From positions 434,001-498,000 of the forward strand of contig NZ_CP013949.1 in NCBI RefSeq assembly GCF_000296215.2: a DNA stretch of 64,000 nt. The letters run 5' to 3'. The notes under the pieces are model-generated. The model saw only the letters and a list, made by a program, of their open reading frames with translations, was not told the origin of the DNA and ran no database searches. Each line of letters starts with the position of its first letter. Position 1 is the stretch's first letter. A program made the translations under genes and the position numbers. This stretch comes from Bradyrhizobium sp. CCGE-LA001. Lineage in GTDB: Bacteria; Pseudomonadota; Alphaproteobacteria; Rhizobiales; Xanthobacteraceae. Positions 8,491 through 17,627 of the stretch are shown in pieces.

Positions 8491-9084
8491 CTACCTCACT
8501 CTCCTCGCACTGCTCCAGCTCTTCAGCGACGCCCAGACGCCGCGTGACAGGCGAAAGCAATCGACCGGCGTGGAGGAGCCCAGCGCCAGGAAACGGTGCA
8601 GCTGGACGCCGCTCCACTGGAAACCGCACTTCTCCAGCACCTTGCGCGAGGCCGGATTGGTGACGCGCGCGCCGGCATAGAGATATTCGTCCTCGAACTC
8701 CTCGAAGAAGAAGTCGATCGCGCCGCGCGCGGCCTCGGTGGCGAAGCCCTGGCCCCAATGCTCGACGCCGAGCCAGTAGCCGAGCTCGGCATTGTCGGGC
8801 GAGGAGCAGTCGATGCCGACCATGCCGACCGGCCCGGTGTCGTGCTCGATGAGGAACACGCTCTCGCTGCCGAGCGCGGCGGTGGCGCGGATGAATTCGA
8901 CCGCGTCGTCCTGCGAATAGGGATGGGGGAGGCGGCGGGTGTTTTCCGCGACGCGGCGGTCGTTGGCGAGTCGGGCGATGGTCCTGACGTCGGCGAGTGT
9001 CGGTCGCCGCAAGGTCAGCCGCTCGGTGGCGACGACGCTGGGTCTCGCCTCAGCCAAGGTCACGCTCGAGAAATCCTGCAACAT
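8491..9084 (-). CDS. GNAT family N-acetyltransferase (RimJ/RimL-like)
   Basis: A 197-residue acetyl-CoA-dependent acetyltransferase. The RimJ/RimL-type pattern is clear: TERLTLRRPTLADVRTIARL near the start, AELGYWLGVEHWGQGFATEA (the acetyl-CoA loop is WGQGFATEA), and RVTNPASRKVLEKCGF near the C-terminus. The start was set at ATG 9084 because AGGAG lies 6 bp upstream; a GTG at 9105 is in frame but less supported. In related genomes a GNAT gene commonly sits just after rpmA. A strong terminator separates it here from rpmA, so it likely has its own promoter. The substrate is unknown. Confidence 0.9.
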   Translation of the reverse strand: MLQDFSSVTLAEARPSVVATERLTLRRPTLADVRTIARLANDRRVAENTRRLPHPYSQDDAVEFIRATAALGSESVFLIEHDTGPVGMVGIDCSSPDNAELGYWLGVEHWGQGFATEAARGAIDFFFEEFEDEYLYAGARVTNPASRKVLEKCGFQWSGVQLHRFLALGSSTPVDCFRLSRGVWASLKSWSSARRVR

Positions 9085-9123
9085 GTCCGGCTCCTGGAAA
9101 GTCACTAAGTCAAAGTGAGCAAG

Positions 9124-9161
9124 TCAAAAGAAAAGGGGAGGCCGGTTTCCCGCCTCCCCTT
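9124..9161 (-). terminator. Rho-independent terminator of the rplU-rpmA operon
   Basis: Read on the minus strand, a perfect 10-bp stem (AAGGGGAGGC / GCCTCCCCTT) with a 9-nt loop is followed by TTTTCTTTTGAC. This is a classical intrinsic terminator about 75 bp after the rpmA stop. Confidence 0.88.
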
Positions 9162-9236
9162 GGAGCCTTCGATCTCTCGATCTTTTGGACTCCGCCGGTT
9201 CAGTCGGGACCGGCGGACTCCAATTTGATCCACCGT

Positions 9237-9506
9237 CTATTCAGCAGCCTCTGCGATCGGGAGCACCGATACAAAGGTGCGGCCGTTGGCTTTGGCTTGG
9301 AACGCAACACGACCCTCAATCTTGGCGAACAAAGTGTGGTCCGTGCCCATGCCGACATTAAGGCCGGGGTGCCAGGTGGTGCCGCGCTGACGCGCAATGA
9401 TGTTGCCGGGCGTGACGATCTCGCCGCCGAACGCCTTGATGCCGAGGCGCTTGCCCTTGGAATCGCGACCGTTGCGCGATGAACCGCCTGCTTTTTTGTG
9501 AGCCAT
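9237..9506 (-). CDS. rpmA: 50S ribosomal protein L27
   Basis: An 89-residue ribosomal protein of the large subunit whose N-terminus reaches the peptidyl-transferase centre. The start MAHKKAGGSSRNGRDSKGKR and the block GNIIARQRGTTWHPG are diagnostic. There is no N-terminal Firmicute-type cleavable extension. It follows rplU on the same strand with about 100 bp between, and is ended by a strong intrinsic terminator. Confidence 0.99.
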   Translation of the reverse strand: MAHKKAGGSSRNGRDSKGKRLGIKAFGGEIVTPGNIIARQRGTTWHPGLNVGMGTDHTLFAKIEGRVAFQAKANGRTFVSVLPIAEAAE

Positions 9507-9608
9507 GGCTCGTCTCCGAAATCCTGCGTATGTCTAGATCAATTCCTTGACGGAATCATTTCACAATTTCTCACGCATCAATTCGTGAATTGGCGTGATC
9601 AAATCTAT

Positions 9609-9995
9609 TTATTCGGCGGCTTCCGCTGCCGGCTCCTTCGCCACCTTTTCCTTCTTCGGACGCGGGCCCTTGGTGGGCTTGGCGCCGTCGGTCAGGATCT
9701 CGCTGATGCGCAGCACGGTGATCTCGTCGCGATAGCCGCGCTTGCGGCGCGAGTTCTTGCGGCGGCGCTTCTTGAACGCGATGACCTTCGGTCCGCGCTT
9801 GTGGTCAAGCACCTCGACCGCAACGGACGCGCCTGCGACCGTCGGGATGCCCAGCACCGGCGTGTCGCCGCCGACCACGAGCACTTCATTCAACTGCACG
9901 ATCGAGCCGACTTCGCCTTCGATCTTGCCTACTTCGAGAACATCATCCGGCACGACGCGGTATTGCTTGCCGCCGGTTTTGATGACTGCGAACAT
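9609..9995 (-). CDS. rplU: 50S ribosomal protein L21
   Basis: A 128-residue 23S rRNA-binding protein. The N-terminus MFAVIKTGGKQYRVVPDDV and the basic block FKKRRRKNSRRKRGYRDEIT are diagnostic. The start is ATG 9995; an upstream extension is not family-like. A lysine/alanine-rich C-terminal tail (KKEKVAKEPAAEAAE) extends past the usual domain, as in other Rhizobiales. It is the first gene of rplU-rpmA and has a well-placed promoter about 165 bp upstream. Confidence 0.99.
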   Translation of the reverse strand: MFAVIKTGGKQYRVVPDDVLEVGKIEGEVGSIVQLNEVLVVGGDTPVLGIPTVAGASVAVEVLDHKRGPKVIAFKKRRRKNSRRKRGYRDEITVLRISEILTDGAKPTKGPRPKKEKVAKEPAAEAAE

Positions 9996-10161
9996 CGTTT
10001 TTTTCTCCGTGTTCAATCCCGGCCTCGGGACGAGCATCGTCCGGGTCGGCTTTTTGTCAGTCGCTACGGGTTTATGTGCGTTTTGTGCGGGTGGGAGTTA
10101 TCCCTTTGAAAACCCACGCAAAAACAAGCGGCGCGAGAAACGCCCCGCGCCGGCTGTGGGA

Positions 10162-10189
10162 CTTATAGCCGCCGATCGCGCCAAGTCAA
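10162..10189 (-). promoter_or_regulatory. Putative housekeeping promoter of rplU-rpmA
   Basis: On the minus strand, TTGACT (10184-10189) and TATAAG (10162-10167) are separated by 16 bp, close to the sigma-70/RpoD consensus of alphaproteobacteria. Initiation would give a leader of roughly 160 nt before rplU, long enough for a regulatory structure, though none was recognised. The remainder of the 9996-10326 gap shows no gene. Confidence 0.6.
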
Positions 10190-10326
10190 GGAAAACCGCC
10201 GAAAAGGCCCGGAATTCGAAGGATTTGGCCGTGCTGAAAGCGCGCAGCCGAATCTCGACCGGCTATGCAACAAACGGGTTCCCCCGCAGTTGTCCCGGCC
10301 GGAACACTCAAGCGGGCAGGGCTCTC

Positions 10327-11481
10327 ATGGCAACGGACGAACTGGTCAAGTCAACGACGGGCATTGCTCAGCACGGCGCCGAACGGCTGCCGTCGGTGGA
10401 TGTCGACAGCTTCAACATCGAGATCAAGGACGAGGACGGCTTCCTGGGCGACCGCGCCAGCAAGGGCGCCTTCCGCGAAATCCTGGACCGCTGGCGCAAG
10501 CCACTGCGCAAAACGGGGGAGGACCCGTTCGGCAAGGAACCCTCCGAGAACATCAGCAAGAAGACGCTGGACGACATTCTCATTGGCGATGACGTCGAGG
10601 CCTCGGCGGTGGTGCACAGCGCGATCGAGGATTTCGCCCAGGAGCTCGCTTACGTCACGCGTCGCTTCCTCAAGACCAAGGCCTGGGCCAAGACCGAGCG
10701 CATCGTGGTCGGCGGCGGCTTTCGCGATTCCCGGCTCGGCGAGCTCGCGATCGCGCGCACCGAGATCATCCTGAAATCCGAGGACTTCAAGATCGACATG
10801 CTCCCGATCCGCCATCACCCCGACGAAGCCGGCCTGATCGGCGCGCTGCATCTGGCGCCGTCCTGGATCTTCGAGGCCCATGACAGCATCCTCGCCGTCG
10901 ACATCGGCGGCACCAACATCCGCTGCGGCCTGGTGGAAACCAGCTGGAAGAAGGCCAAGGATCTGTCGAAGGCCAAGGTTGTGCATTCCGAGCTGTGGCG
11001 TCATGCCGACGACGAGCCGACGCGCGAAGGCGCAGTCAAGCGGCTGACCAAGATGCTGAAGGGGCTGATCACGGAAGCCGAGAATGAAGGGTTCAAGCTC
11101 GCTCCCTTCATCGGCATCGCCTGCCCCGGCGTGATCAATCCGGACGGATCGATCGAGAAGGGCGCGCAGAATCTTCCCGGCAATTGGGAGAGCAGCAAGT
11201 TCAACCTGCCGGCGAGCCTGCTCGAGGGGATTCCCGAGATCGGCGAGCACGACACCGCGATCCTGATGCACAATGACGGGGTGGTGCAGGGCCTCTCCGA
11301 GGTGCCGTTCATGCAGGACGTCGACCGCTGGGGCGTGCTCACCATCGGCACCGGCCTCGGCAACGCCCGCTTCACCAATCGCCGCAAGGAGAGCGGCAGT
11401 GGAGGCAATGGAAAAACCCGGGATTCCACGGAGAACGGGAAGAAAAAGAGTAAGGACAGCAAGAAGAACGACGACGAGTAA
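10327..11481 (+). CDS. ROK-family protein with rearranged domain order
   Basis: A 384-residue protein of the ROK sugar kinase/repressor fold. The phosphate-binding motif VDIGGTNIRCG lies only at about 191-201, followed by IACPGVINPDGSIEKGAQNL, HNDG with the likely catalytic Asp, and LTIGTGLGNARF, after which the protein ends in a lysine/glycine-rich tail. The segment at about 97-178 (AQELAYVTRRFL, IVVGGGFRDSRLGELA, AGLIGALHLAP) resembles what normally closes a ROK kinase C-terminally. This suggests a circular permutation. The zinc-binding CxCGxxGC motif of classical ROK proteins is absent. The start ATG 10327 is preceded by GGGCAGGG. Transcription is divergent from rplU. Kinase activity and substrate are unproven. 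Confidence 0.8.
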   Translation: MATDELVKSTTGIAQHGAERLPSVDVDSFNIEIKDEDGFLGDRASKGAFREILDRWRKPLRKTGEDPFGKEPSENISKKTLDDILIGDDVEASAVVHSAIEDFAQELAYVTRRFLKTKAWAKTERIVVGGGFRDSRLGELAIARTEIILKSEDFKIDMLPIRHHPDEAGLIGALHLAPSWIFEAHDSILAVDIGGTNIRCGLVETSWKKAKDLSKAKVVHSELWRHADDEPTREGAVKRLTKMLKGLITEAENEGFKLAPFIGIACPGVINPDGSIEKGAQNLPGNWESSKFNLPASLLEGIPEIGEHDTAILMHNDGVVQGLSEVPFMQDVDRWGVLTIGTGLGNARFTNRRKESGSGGNGKTRDSTENGKKKSKDSKKNDDE

Positions 11482-11606
11482 CCTTGACCGGTTAGGTTAA
11501 GGACCGGATTGCGTTGCGGCGTGCCCGGCGCACGCTAGGTTCGAATCGTCGCCTCACCTGGCCGGCGAAGCCGCCCTTCACGGTCAGCATTTCAATGAGC
11601 GGCATC

Positions 11607-11640
11607 GGGACCGCCAGTGTTTACCGCGTCTGGCGGTCCC
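11607..11640. terminator. Hairpin between convergent genes
   Basis: A perfect 11-bp stem, GGGACCGCCAG (11607-11617) and CTGGCGGTCCC (11630-11640), with a 12-nt loop. It lies between the ROK gene and the end of the opposing hydrolase, and could terminate both. No long U-tract follows. Confidence 0.6.
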
Positions 11641-11650
11641 ACCCCGTTCT

Positions 11651-12513
11651 TCAGCTCCACCCCACCCGCTGAAAGAACGCCGCGATTTCCGCCGCCGCGC
11701 GATCCGGATCTTCCCGATGCGGGAAGTGGCCGACATCAGGAAACATCTTGAGATCGAGCGCACTGAAGGTTTCGGACAGCCGATCGGTCCATGCATAGGG
11801 AAACAGCGGATCGTGCTCGGCCCAGCGCACGCAGGTCGGCACGCCGATCGGCGGCAGACGCGGCGCCTCACCCTTCATCATCGCGACGCGCCCGGCATGC
11901 GAGGCGCGATAATGCGCAAAGCCGCCGGAAAGATTGCCCTCTTTCAGGAAATTGTCGGCGAAGGCGTCGAGCACATCGTCGAAGGCGTTCTTCCGGTGTG
12001 CCCAGCCTGTCAGGAAATGGCCGATATAAAGCCGGCAGCTCTCGCGGCTGGCACCGACCAGCGCAGGCGCCATCTCCATCTGGTGGAAGGACTGGTACCA
12101 GATGTGGTTGAGCCTGTCGGGTGCGGCCATCCGTGCACCGATCCCGGGATAGACGAAATCGAAGAAGAACAGCCCAGTGAGCCGCCCGGGCGCCTGCCGG
12201 GCCAAAGGCTGCATCACGGCGCCGCCGACATCGTGGCCGACCACGCCGAATCGGTCGATGCCGAGCCGGTCCATCAGCGCCAGCATATCCGCCGCGTGGC
12301 CGTCCGGCCCGTAAGGCCCATCCGGCTTGTCGCTGTCGCCGAGCCGCGCAGATCGGGCGCGATCAGGGTGAAGCGGTTCGAAAGCCGCGCCATCACCGGC
12401 TCCCAGGTGAGCCAGAATTCCGGCCAACCATGCAGCAAAAGCAGCGGTTTGCCGCGCCCGGTGCGGACCAGATGGAAATCGGCGCCATTGGCCGTGACCG
12501 TCAGATGCTCCAT
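11651..12513 (-). pseudogene. Alpha/beta-fold hydrolase (epoxide hydrolase/dehalogenase-like), single-base frameshift
   Basis: Two frames give one complete hydrolase of about 287 residues. The N-terminal part from ATG 12513 reads MEHLTVTANGADF, then LLLLHGWPEFWLTWEPVMAR and LIAPDLRG. At about 12341-12343 the frame is lost and resumes as GDSDKPDGPYG in the other frame; restoring one base gives the usual DLRG-x-GDSDKP. The nucleophile motif VGHDVGG uses aspartate, as in epoxide hydrolases and haloacid or haloalkane dehalogenases. The catalytic His is in FPDVGHFPHREDPD. The rest is intact, so decay is very recent or the shift is a sequence error. Confidence 0.8.
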
Positions 12514-12576
12514 GGCAGTTCCTTTCGCGGGGCGGGACGGCGGCGAAAGAGGCAGCGGATTTTCCCCTTTCGCGCC

Positions 12577-12604
12577 TTGTCTGGCCCGCCATCCTCGCCT
12601 ATTA
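12577..12604 (+). promoter_or_regulatory. Putative promoter of tRNA-Ser
   Basis: TTGTCT (12577-12582) and CTATTA (12599-12604) are spaced 16 bp apart and lie about 44 bp before the mature tRNA 5' end, a sensible position for an RpoD promoter. The -35 differs from TTGACT at one position. Confidence 0.5.
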
Positions 12605-12647
12605 ACGCCCCCAACCACAGGGGCCCTGCTCCTATATGGCGCCTTCA

Positions 12648-12737
12648 GGAGAGGTGGCAGAGTGGTTGAATGCACCGCACTCGAAATGCGGCATAGGTGC
12701 AAGCCTATCGGGGGTTCGAATCCCTCCCTCTCCGCCA
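12648..12737 (+). tRNA. tRNA-Ser (anticodon CGA)
   Basis: A 90-nt serine tRNA with encoded CCA end. The acceptor stem pairs GGAGAGG with CCTCTCC and has discriminator G. The anticodon arm is CCGCA-CTCGAAA-TGCGG, giving anticodon CGA for the codon UCG. A long variable arm follows, typical of class II tRNAs, and the T arm contains GGTTCGAATCC. UCG is a heavily used serine codon in this GC-rich genome. No integrase or duplicated tRNA 3' end was seen nearby, so it is not evidently an insertion site. Confidence 0.97.
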
Positions 12738-12828
12738 TCAAAATCGAACCAGCCGAAAACAGCGAGCCCTTCGGTCCGAACGGCATGGTGCTTCCCGGTG
12801 GTCCGGAAAGCTCCTGCGCGGCTCAAGC

Positions 12829-15141
12829 CTACAGCAGCTTGTCCGGCGTCAGTGGCAGATCGCGGATGCGCTTGCCGGTGGCGTTGAAGGCGGCATTCGC
12901 GATCGCCGCGGCCACGCCGGCAATCCCGATCTCGCCGATGCCGCGCGCGCCCATTGGCGTGCGGGGATCTGGAATATCGGTCCACAACACGTCGATCTCG
13001 GGGACGTCGAGATGGGCCGGGATGTGATAGTCCGCGATGGACGCACTGATGATCCGCCCGCTGCGCTCATCGAGCAGGGTTTCTTCCGTCAGCGCCATGC
13101 CGAGCCCCATGATCATGCCGCCGCGAAACTGGCTGGCCGCCGTCTTCGGGTTGAGGATGCGACCGCAATCGAACGAGCCGACGAGACGGTCGACGCGCAC
13201 CTCCCCCGTCACCTCGCTGACGCGCAATTCGCAGAAGATCGCGGACCGGCTGTGCATCGAGAATTTCAGCACCTCGAGCGGCGCCGAGCTTTCGCCGACG
13301 ACGCTGATGTCGCTGCGCGCGGCACGCTTGAGGATCGACGCGAAGCTTTCATGCCGCGACGGATCGCCGATCTTGCGCAAGCCTGCTTCGGCGAACTCGA
13401 TCTCGTTCGCCCGCAGGCCGGCGAGCGGCGTGTCGTTGCCGGCGAGGCGCAGCAGTTCGCCGGCGAGCTTCGTGCTCGCCGCATTGATCGCTGCGCCAAG
13501 CGACGCCGTTTGCGACGAACCGCCGGCAAAGCTGCCGAACGGCAGACTGGTGTCGCCGATCCGCACCGTGACGCTGTCGAGTGGCAGTCCGAGACGATCG
13601 GCCGCGTGCTGCCGCTGCACGGTTGCGGTGCCCATGCCCATCTCGTGCGCGGCACTCGCCACGGTCGCGCGACCATCGCCGTCGATCGTGATCCGGGCCG
13701 ACATGCCCGGCATCCGCACGTAGGGGAACGAGCCGGACGCGCATCCCATGCCGACCAGCCACTCGCCTTCCTTGCGCGAACGCGGCGTGGGCGTACGCCG
13801 CTCCCAGCCGAAGCGTTTGGCACCGAGGTCGTAGGCCAGCATCAGGTCGCTCTGCGAATGCGGCGCGCCGCTGACCGGATCCGCGTGACCGATGTTGCGG
13901 CGCCGCAGCTCGATCGGGTCGATCTTGAGTTCATGCGCCAGCTCGTCCATCGCGCTCTCGATTGCGAAAGTCCCTGGCGCCTCGCCCGGCGCGCGCATGA
14001 ACGTATTGGCGAGCAGATCGAGGTCGATGGCGTGCTGCACGACGTCGAAGCTTCGTGCCGCGTAAAGCGACCGGCTGGTCAGCGTGAACGCCTCGTCGGT
14101 CACGCTGTGCGCGGGCTTGACCGAATAGCCGTGATGAAGAAGCGCCAGCAGCGTGCCGTCGCGGTCGGCCGCGAGCGCCACGCGTTGCTCGGTCTGCGAA
14201 CGGCCGCCGACGAGACGCTGCATGCTGGCGCGCGACAGCACCAGCCGGACCGGCCGCTGCGCGAGTTTCGCCGCCGCGGCGCCGAGGATCTGATGATCCC
14301 ATAGGGCTTTGCCGCCAAAGCCGCCGCCGACGAAAGGCGAGCTGACGAAGACCTGCGTCTCCTTGATGTCGAACACCTTCGCCAGCGAACCGGCCGTGCC
14401 GTTCAACATCTGCGTGGCGTCGTGCACGATCAGCCGGTCACCGTCCCAACGGATGGTTGCGGCATGAGGCTCCATGGGGCTGTGACTGTGCCAGGGCGTG
14501 CGATAGACCGCGTCGACGACAGTGGCCGCCGTCTTGAATGCGGTATCCGCATCGCCCTTCTTCAGCCGGTTACGCTCGATCATCAGGGAATCCGGCGTAC
14601 GCGCAACCGCCTTGCCGGCCTCGAAGTCCGTCCGCGCAGCAGCCGCCTCGTAGCGGACGACGATCAGCGACGCCGCGAAGTTCGCCTGTTCCTGCGTCTC
14701 CGCAAGCACCACCGCCACCGTCTGGCCGTTCCAGCGGATCTCCGCGTCCTGCATCACCGGCAGGATGTTGTTGCCGGCCGCTTTCAGATTGGTCAGGCCG
14801 ATCGGCGGTGGCAGCGCCATTTTCGGGGCGTTGCGGTGGGTCATGACCAGCGCGACGCCGTCCGCCGCCTCGGCGGCAGCGACGTCGAGTTCGACGATGC
14901 GCCCGCGCGCGATCGTGGAGTGGACGAAGGCCGCATAGAGCAGCCCTTCCATGGGGACTTCGGCCGCGAAGCGTGCGGCGCCCTTCACCTTGTCGGGACC
15001 GTCGATGCGCGACTGCTGCGTCCCGAGGTTGACGCGCTTGTCGATCAGCGGATCCGGCGTGCCGCCCGGCAACCAGCTGCCGGGAACGTAGCCCATCGCG
15101 GCGCGGACGCCGCCGACGATCGCATTCTGCAGCTTGCTCAT
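12829..15141 (-). CDS. Xanthine dehydrogenase-family aldehyde oxidoreductase, molybdopterin-binding subunit
   Basis: The 770-residue catalytic subunit of a three-subunit molybdenum hydroxylase. It carries family signatures SPFVGGGFGGKALWDHQILG for molybdopterin binding, FMRAPGEAPGTFAIE, the glycine-rich HEMGMGTATVQRQ, and the C-terminal TPMGARGIGEIG, whose Glu is the conserved general base. Enzymes of this class hydroxylate aldehydes or N-heterocycles with water as oxygen source. It resembles PaoC/YagR-type aldehyde oxidoreductases. Its start overlaps the stop of the FAD subunit by 4 bp (ATGA), so the genes are translationally coupled. The substrate is unknown. No Mo-cofactor chaperone gene is adjacent. 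Confidence 0.92.
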   Translation of the reverse strand: MSKLQNAIVGGVRAAMGYVPGSWLPGGTPDPLIDKRVNLGTQQSRIDGPDKVKGAARFAAEVPMEGLLYAAFVHSTIARGRIVELDVAAAEAADGVALVMTHRNAPKMALPPPIGLTNLKAAGNNILPVMQDAEIRWNGQTVAVVLAETQEQANFAASLIVVRYEAAAARTDFEAGKAVARTPDSLMIERNRLKKGDADTAFKTAATVVDAVYRTPWHSHSPMEPHAATIRWDGDRLIVHDATQMLNGTAGSLAKVFDIKETQVFVSSPFVGGGFGGKALWDHQILGAAAAKLAQRPVRLVLSRASMQRLVGGRSQTEQRVALAADRDGTLLALLHHGYSVKPAHSVTDEAFTLTSRSLYAARSFDVVQHAIDLDLLANTFMRAPGEAPGTFAIESAMDELAHELKIDPIELRRRNIGHADPVSGAPHSQSDLMLAYDLGAKRFGWERRTPTPRSRKEGEWLVGMGCASGSFPYVRMPGMSARITIDGDGRATVASAAHEMGMGTATVQRQHAADRLGLPLDSVTVRIGDTSLPFGSFAGGSSQTASLGAAINAASTKLAGELLRLAGNDTPLAGLRANEIEFAEAGLRKIGDPSRHESFASILKRAARSDISVVGESSAPLEVLKFSMHSRSAIFCELRVSEVTGEVRVDRLVGSFDCGRILNPKTAASQFRGGMIMGLGMALTEETLLDERSGRIISASIADYHIPAHLDVPEIDVLWTDIPDPRTPMGARGIGEIGIAGVAAAIANAAFNATGKRIRDLPLTPDKLL

Positions 15142-16120
15142 GCGTCCGCTCCCGTCAGCTGGGCGAGCACGGCCACGATGGTCCGCTTCGCGAGTTCGAC
15201 CTTGAAGGCATTGCCGTCAAATGAGCTGGCCGCCGCCAGTTCGGCATCGGCCGATGCACGAAAGCGATCCGGCGTCGGCGCCTCACCCAGCAGCATTTTC
15301 TCAGCCCGCCGCGCGCGCCATGGCTTGGCGGCGACGCCGCCGAGCGCGATCCTGATATCCCGGATCTTGCCGTCGACGACATCGACACCGGCGGCGACCG
15401 AGATCAGCGCGAATGCGTAACTCGAACGATCGCGCACCTTGCGATAGGTCGAGCACATGGCCGCCGCGCTTGGCGCGAGCTCGATCGCAGTGATGAGTTC
15501 GCCGGGATGCAGCACCGTTTCGATCTGCGGCGTCTCGCCCGGCAGGCGATGGAAATCGGTCAGGGGCACGCTGCGCTCGCCGCCGCTGCCGACGAGGTGA
15601 ACCGTCGCATCGAGCGCCGCAAGCGCGACGCACATGTCCGAGGGATGGGTCGCGATACAGTGCGGCGATGCGCCGAGAATCGCGTGATAGCGGTTGAAGC
15701 CGCCGATGGCGTCGCAGCCGGCATGCTGCTTGCGCTTGTTACAGCGCGAGCCCGCCGCATCGTAGAAATAGGCGCACCGCGTGCGCTGGAGGATGTTGCC
15801 CCCGACGGTCGCCATGTTGCGGATCTGCGCGGAGGCTCCGGCGAGCAGCGCGCGCGACAGCATCGGATAGCGCGCACGAACGGCGGGGTGCGCAGCCAGC
15901 GCGCTGTTGCGCACCGCCGCGCCGATCTTGAGGCCACCGTCCGGCAGTTCGATGATCTCGGCCGGCAGGCGCGAGACATCGACCAGCGCCTGGGGCGCCT
16001 CGATGTTCTGTCGCATCAGATCGACGAGATTGGTGCCGCCACCGAGGTAGCGGGCGGGTCCCGCGGCTGCGGCGGACAGCGCCGCGTCCTGGTCGGCAAC
16101 GCGCTGATAGGCAAAGGCTC

Positions 16121-16124
<4 letters not shown>
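15138..16124 (-). CDS. Xanthine dehydrogenase-family FAD-binding subunit (PaoB/YagS-like)
   Basis: The 328-residue FAD subunit passing electrons from the iron-sulfur clusters to the acceptor. The PCMH-type FAD fold shows as YLGGGTNLVDLMRQ and the ATVGGNILQRTRC turn. The cysteine-rich insert (RCAYFYD, SRCNKRKQHAGCDAIGGFNR, ASPHCIATHPSDM) matches the pattern that binds an extra 4Fe-4S cluster in PaoB-type proteins. The start is ATG 16124 (MRAFAYQRV), overlapping the 2Fe-2S gene by 4 bp. Electron acceptor and substrate are not predictable. Confidence 0.92.
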
Positions 16125-16630
<506 letters not shown>

Positions 16631-16688
16631 GACGCCTCCATCTCTGGGCCAAGCTTTCCTCAAGCTCGGGCAGTCATCACCAAGATAA

Positions 16689-16701
16689 TACGAAATTCGT
16701 A
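16689..16701. promoter_or_regulatory. Putative MarR operator before the molybdenum hydroxylase operon
   Basis: TACGAAATTCGTA is a 13-bp perfect palindrome around one central base, flanked by AT-rich sequence, lying between the MarR stop and the 2Fe-2S start. Its position suits repression of the operon by the neighbouring MarR protein. That link is inferred from proximity. Confidence 0.5.
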
Positions 16702-16705
16702 CTAT

Positions 16706-17140
16706 TCAAGTTTCGTTGTCGGCAATCTTTTCGGTCAGACGGATCAGTTCGTCCTGTTCGGAGGTCTCCAGCGCCCGCAGCATGGTCCGGCAAGCCTGCC
16801 GGTAGCCTTCGATCTGGTCGTCAACCACCTGGCGCCCCCTGTCGTTCGCGCTCAGGGCGACCGCGCGGCGATTGTCCTCGGGGCGGCGACGCTCGACCAG
16901 ATCTTTCTTCACCAGCCGATCCACGGCAGAGGACATCGTCGTCATCGCGACATTGAGATAGCGCGCGACATCGCCCATGCCGCAACCCGGATGCTCCGCG
17001 ATGAACATCAGGGTCTGGGCATCGAGCGCGTTGAGCGCGTTGTCGGCCGCCGCGACCGCCTCGGCCACCTTGAACCGGCGCGTGAAACGTCCGAACGCGC
17101 GCGTCAGTTGCTCGACTTGATCTCGGGTTGGTTCAGGCAT
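16706..17140 (-). CDS. MarR-family transcriptional regulator
   Basis: A 144-residue winged-helix regulator. The DNA-binding region is GMGDVARYLNVAMTTMSSAV then DRLVKKDLVERRRPEDNRR, where the wing RRPEDNRRAV is typical of the family. Dimerisation helices lie at both ends. It is immediately upstream of, and co-directional with, the three-subunit molybdenum hydroxylase operon, suggesting it senses the substrate aldehyde or aromatic compound and derepresses the operon. Confidence 0.92.
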   Translation of the reverse strand: MPEPTRDQVEQLTRAFGRFTRRFKVAEAVAAADNALNALDAQTLMFIAEHPGCGMGDVARYLNVAMTTMSSAVDRLVKKDLVERRRPEDNRRAVALSANDRGRQVVDDQIEGYRQACRTMLRALETSEQDELIRLTEKIADNET

Positions 17141-17255
17141 GGCCGCAGCAAAACATGTTCGGCAGGTCGGGGCCAGAGATGGATGTTCGAAACAAGGAAT
17201 TGTCGATGCAGGGATGCGCCCCCGGCAGAGCGTCGGTCAGACCGACTCCATTCCG

Positions 17256-17595
17256 CTAACTCTTCCCACCCGCCCGATAACGCACGTGATCAATCAGCGC
17301 GCGCAGCTTCGGTGGAAGATTGCGCCGGTCCGGAAAGTACAAAAAAACGCGGAAACATGGGCAATACTCCTCCAGCACCGGCACCAATTCGCCGCGCTCG
17401 ATGTACGGCCGAAACGTCTCCTCCATCCCGAACGTCAGGCCGCCGCCGGCGCAGGCGGTCCGCACCATCACCCACATGTCGTTGGTCGTGATCCGCGGCT
17501 CCACCGCGACGTCGAACTCGCGGCCGTCCTCGGCGAATTCCCAGCGGTAGGGGGCGACGTGCGGCGCCGGGCGCCAGCCGATGCAGCAATGCTGC
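17256..17595 (-). pseudogene. 5'-truncated LysR-family regulator (C-terminal remnant)
   Basis: Only the last ~110 residues of a LysR effector-binding domain remain: QHCCIGWRPAPHVAPYRWEF, then VEPRITTNDMWVMVRTACAG and the C-terminal ALIDHVRYRAGGKS. It is a diverged copy of the 3' third of the complete LysR gene at 18703-19605, lying 1.45 kb away in the same orientation. The homology stops abruptly near 17595 and the DNA-binding half is missing, so it cannot act as a regulator. The two copies differ by many substitutions and a 3-bp indel, so the duplication is not recent. Confidence 0.8.
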
Positions 17596-17627
17596 GGCCG
17601 GGCTTGCCGCAGGAGCGCGGGGCAGGA

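Noticed and set aside
12648..12737. tRNA-Ser as an integration site for a genomic island
   Set aside because: No integrase, no duplicated tRNA 3' end and no change in gene character were found on either side.
12632..12985. Frame containing an EGGIRTPDRL-like peptide across the tRNA gene
   Set aside because: This peptide is a well-known false translation of tRNA-Ser antisense sequence; the tRNA fold is complete.
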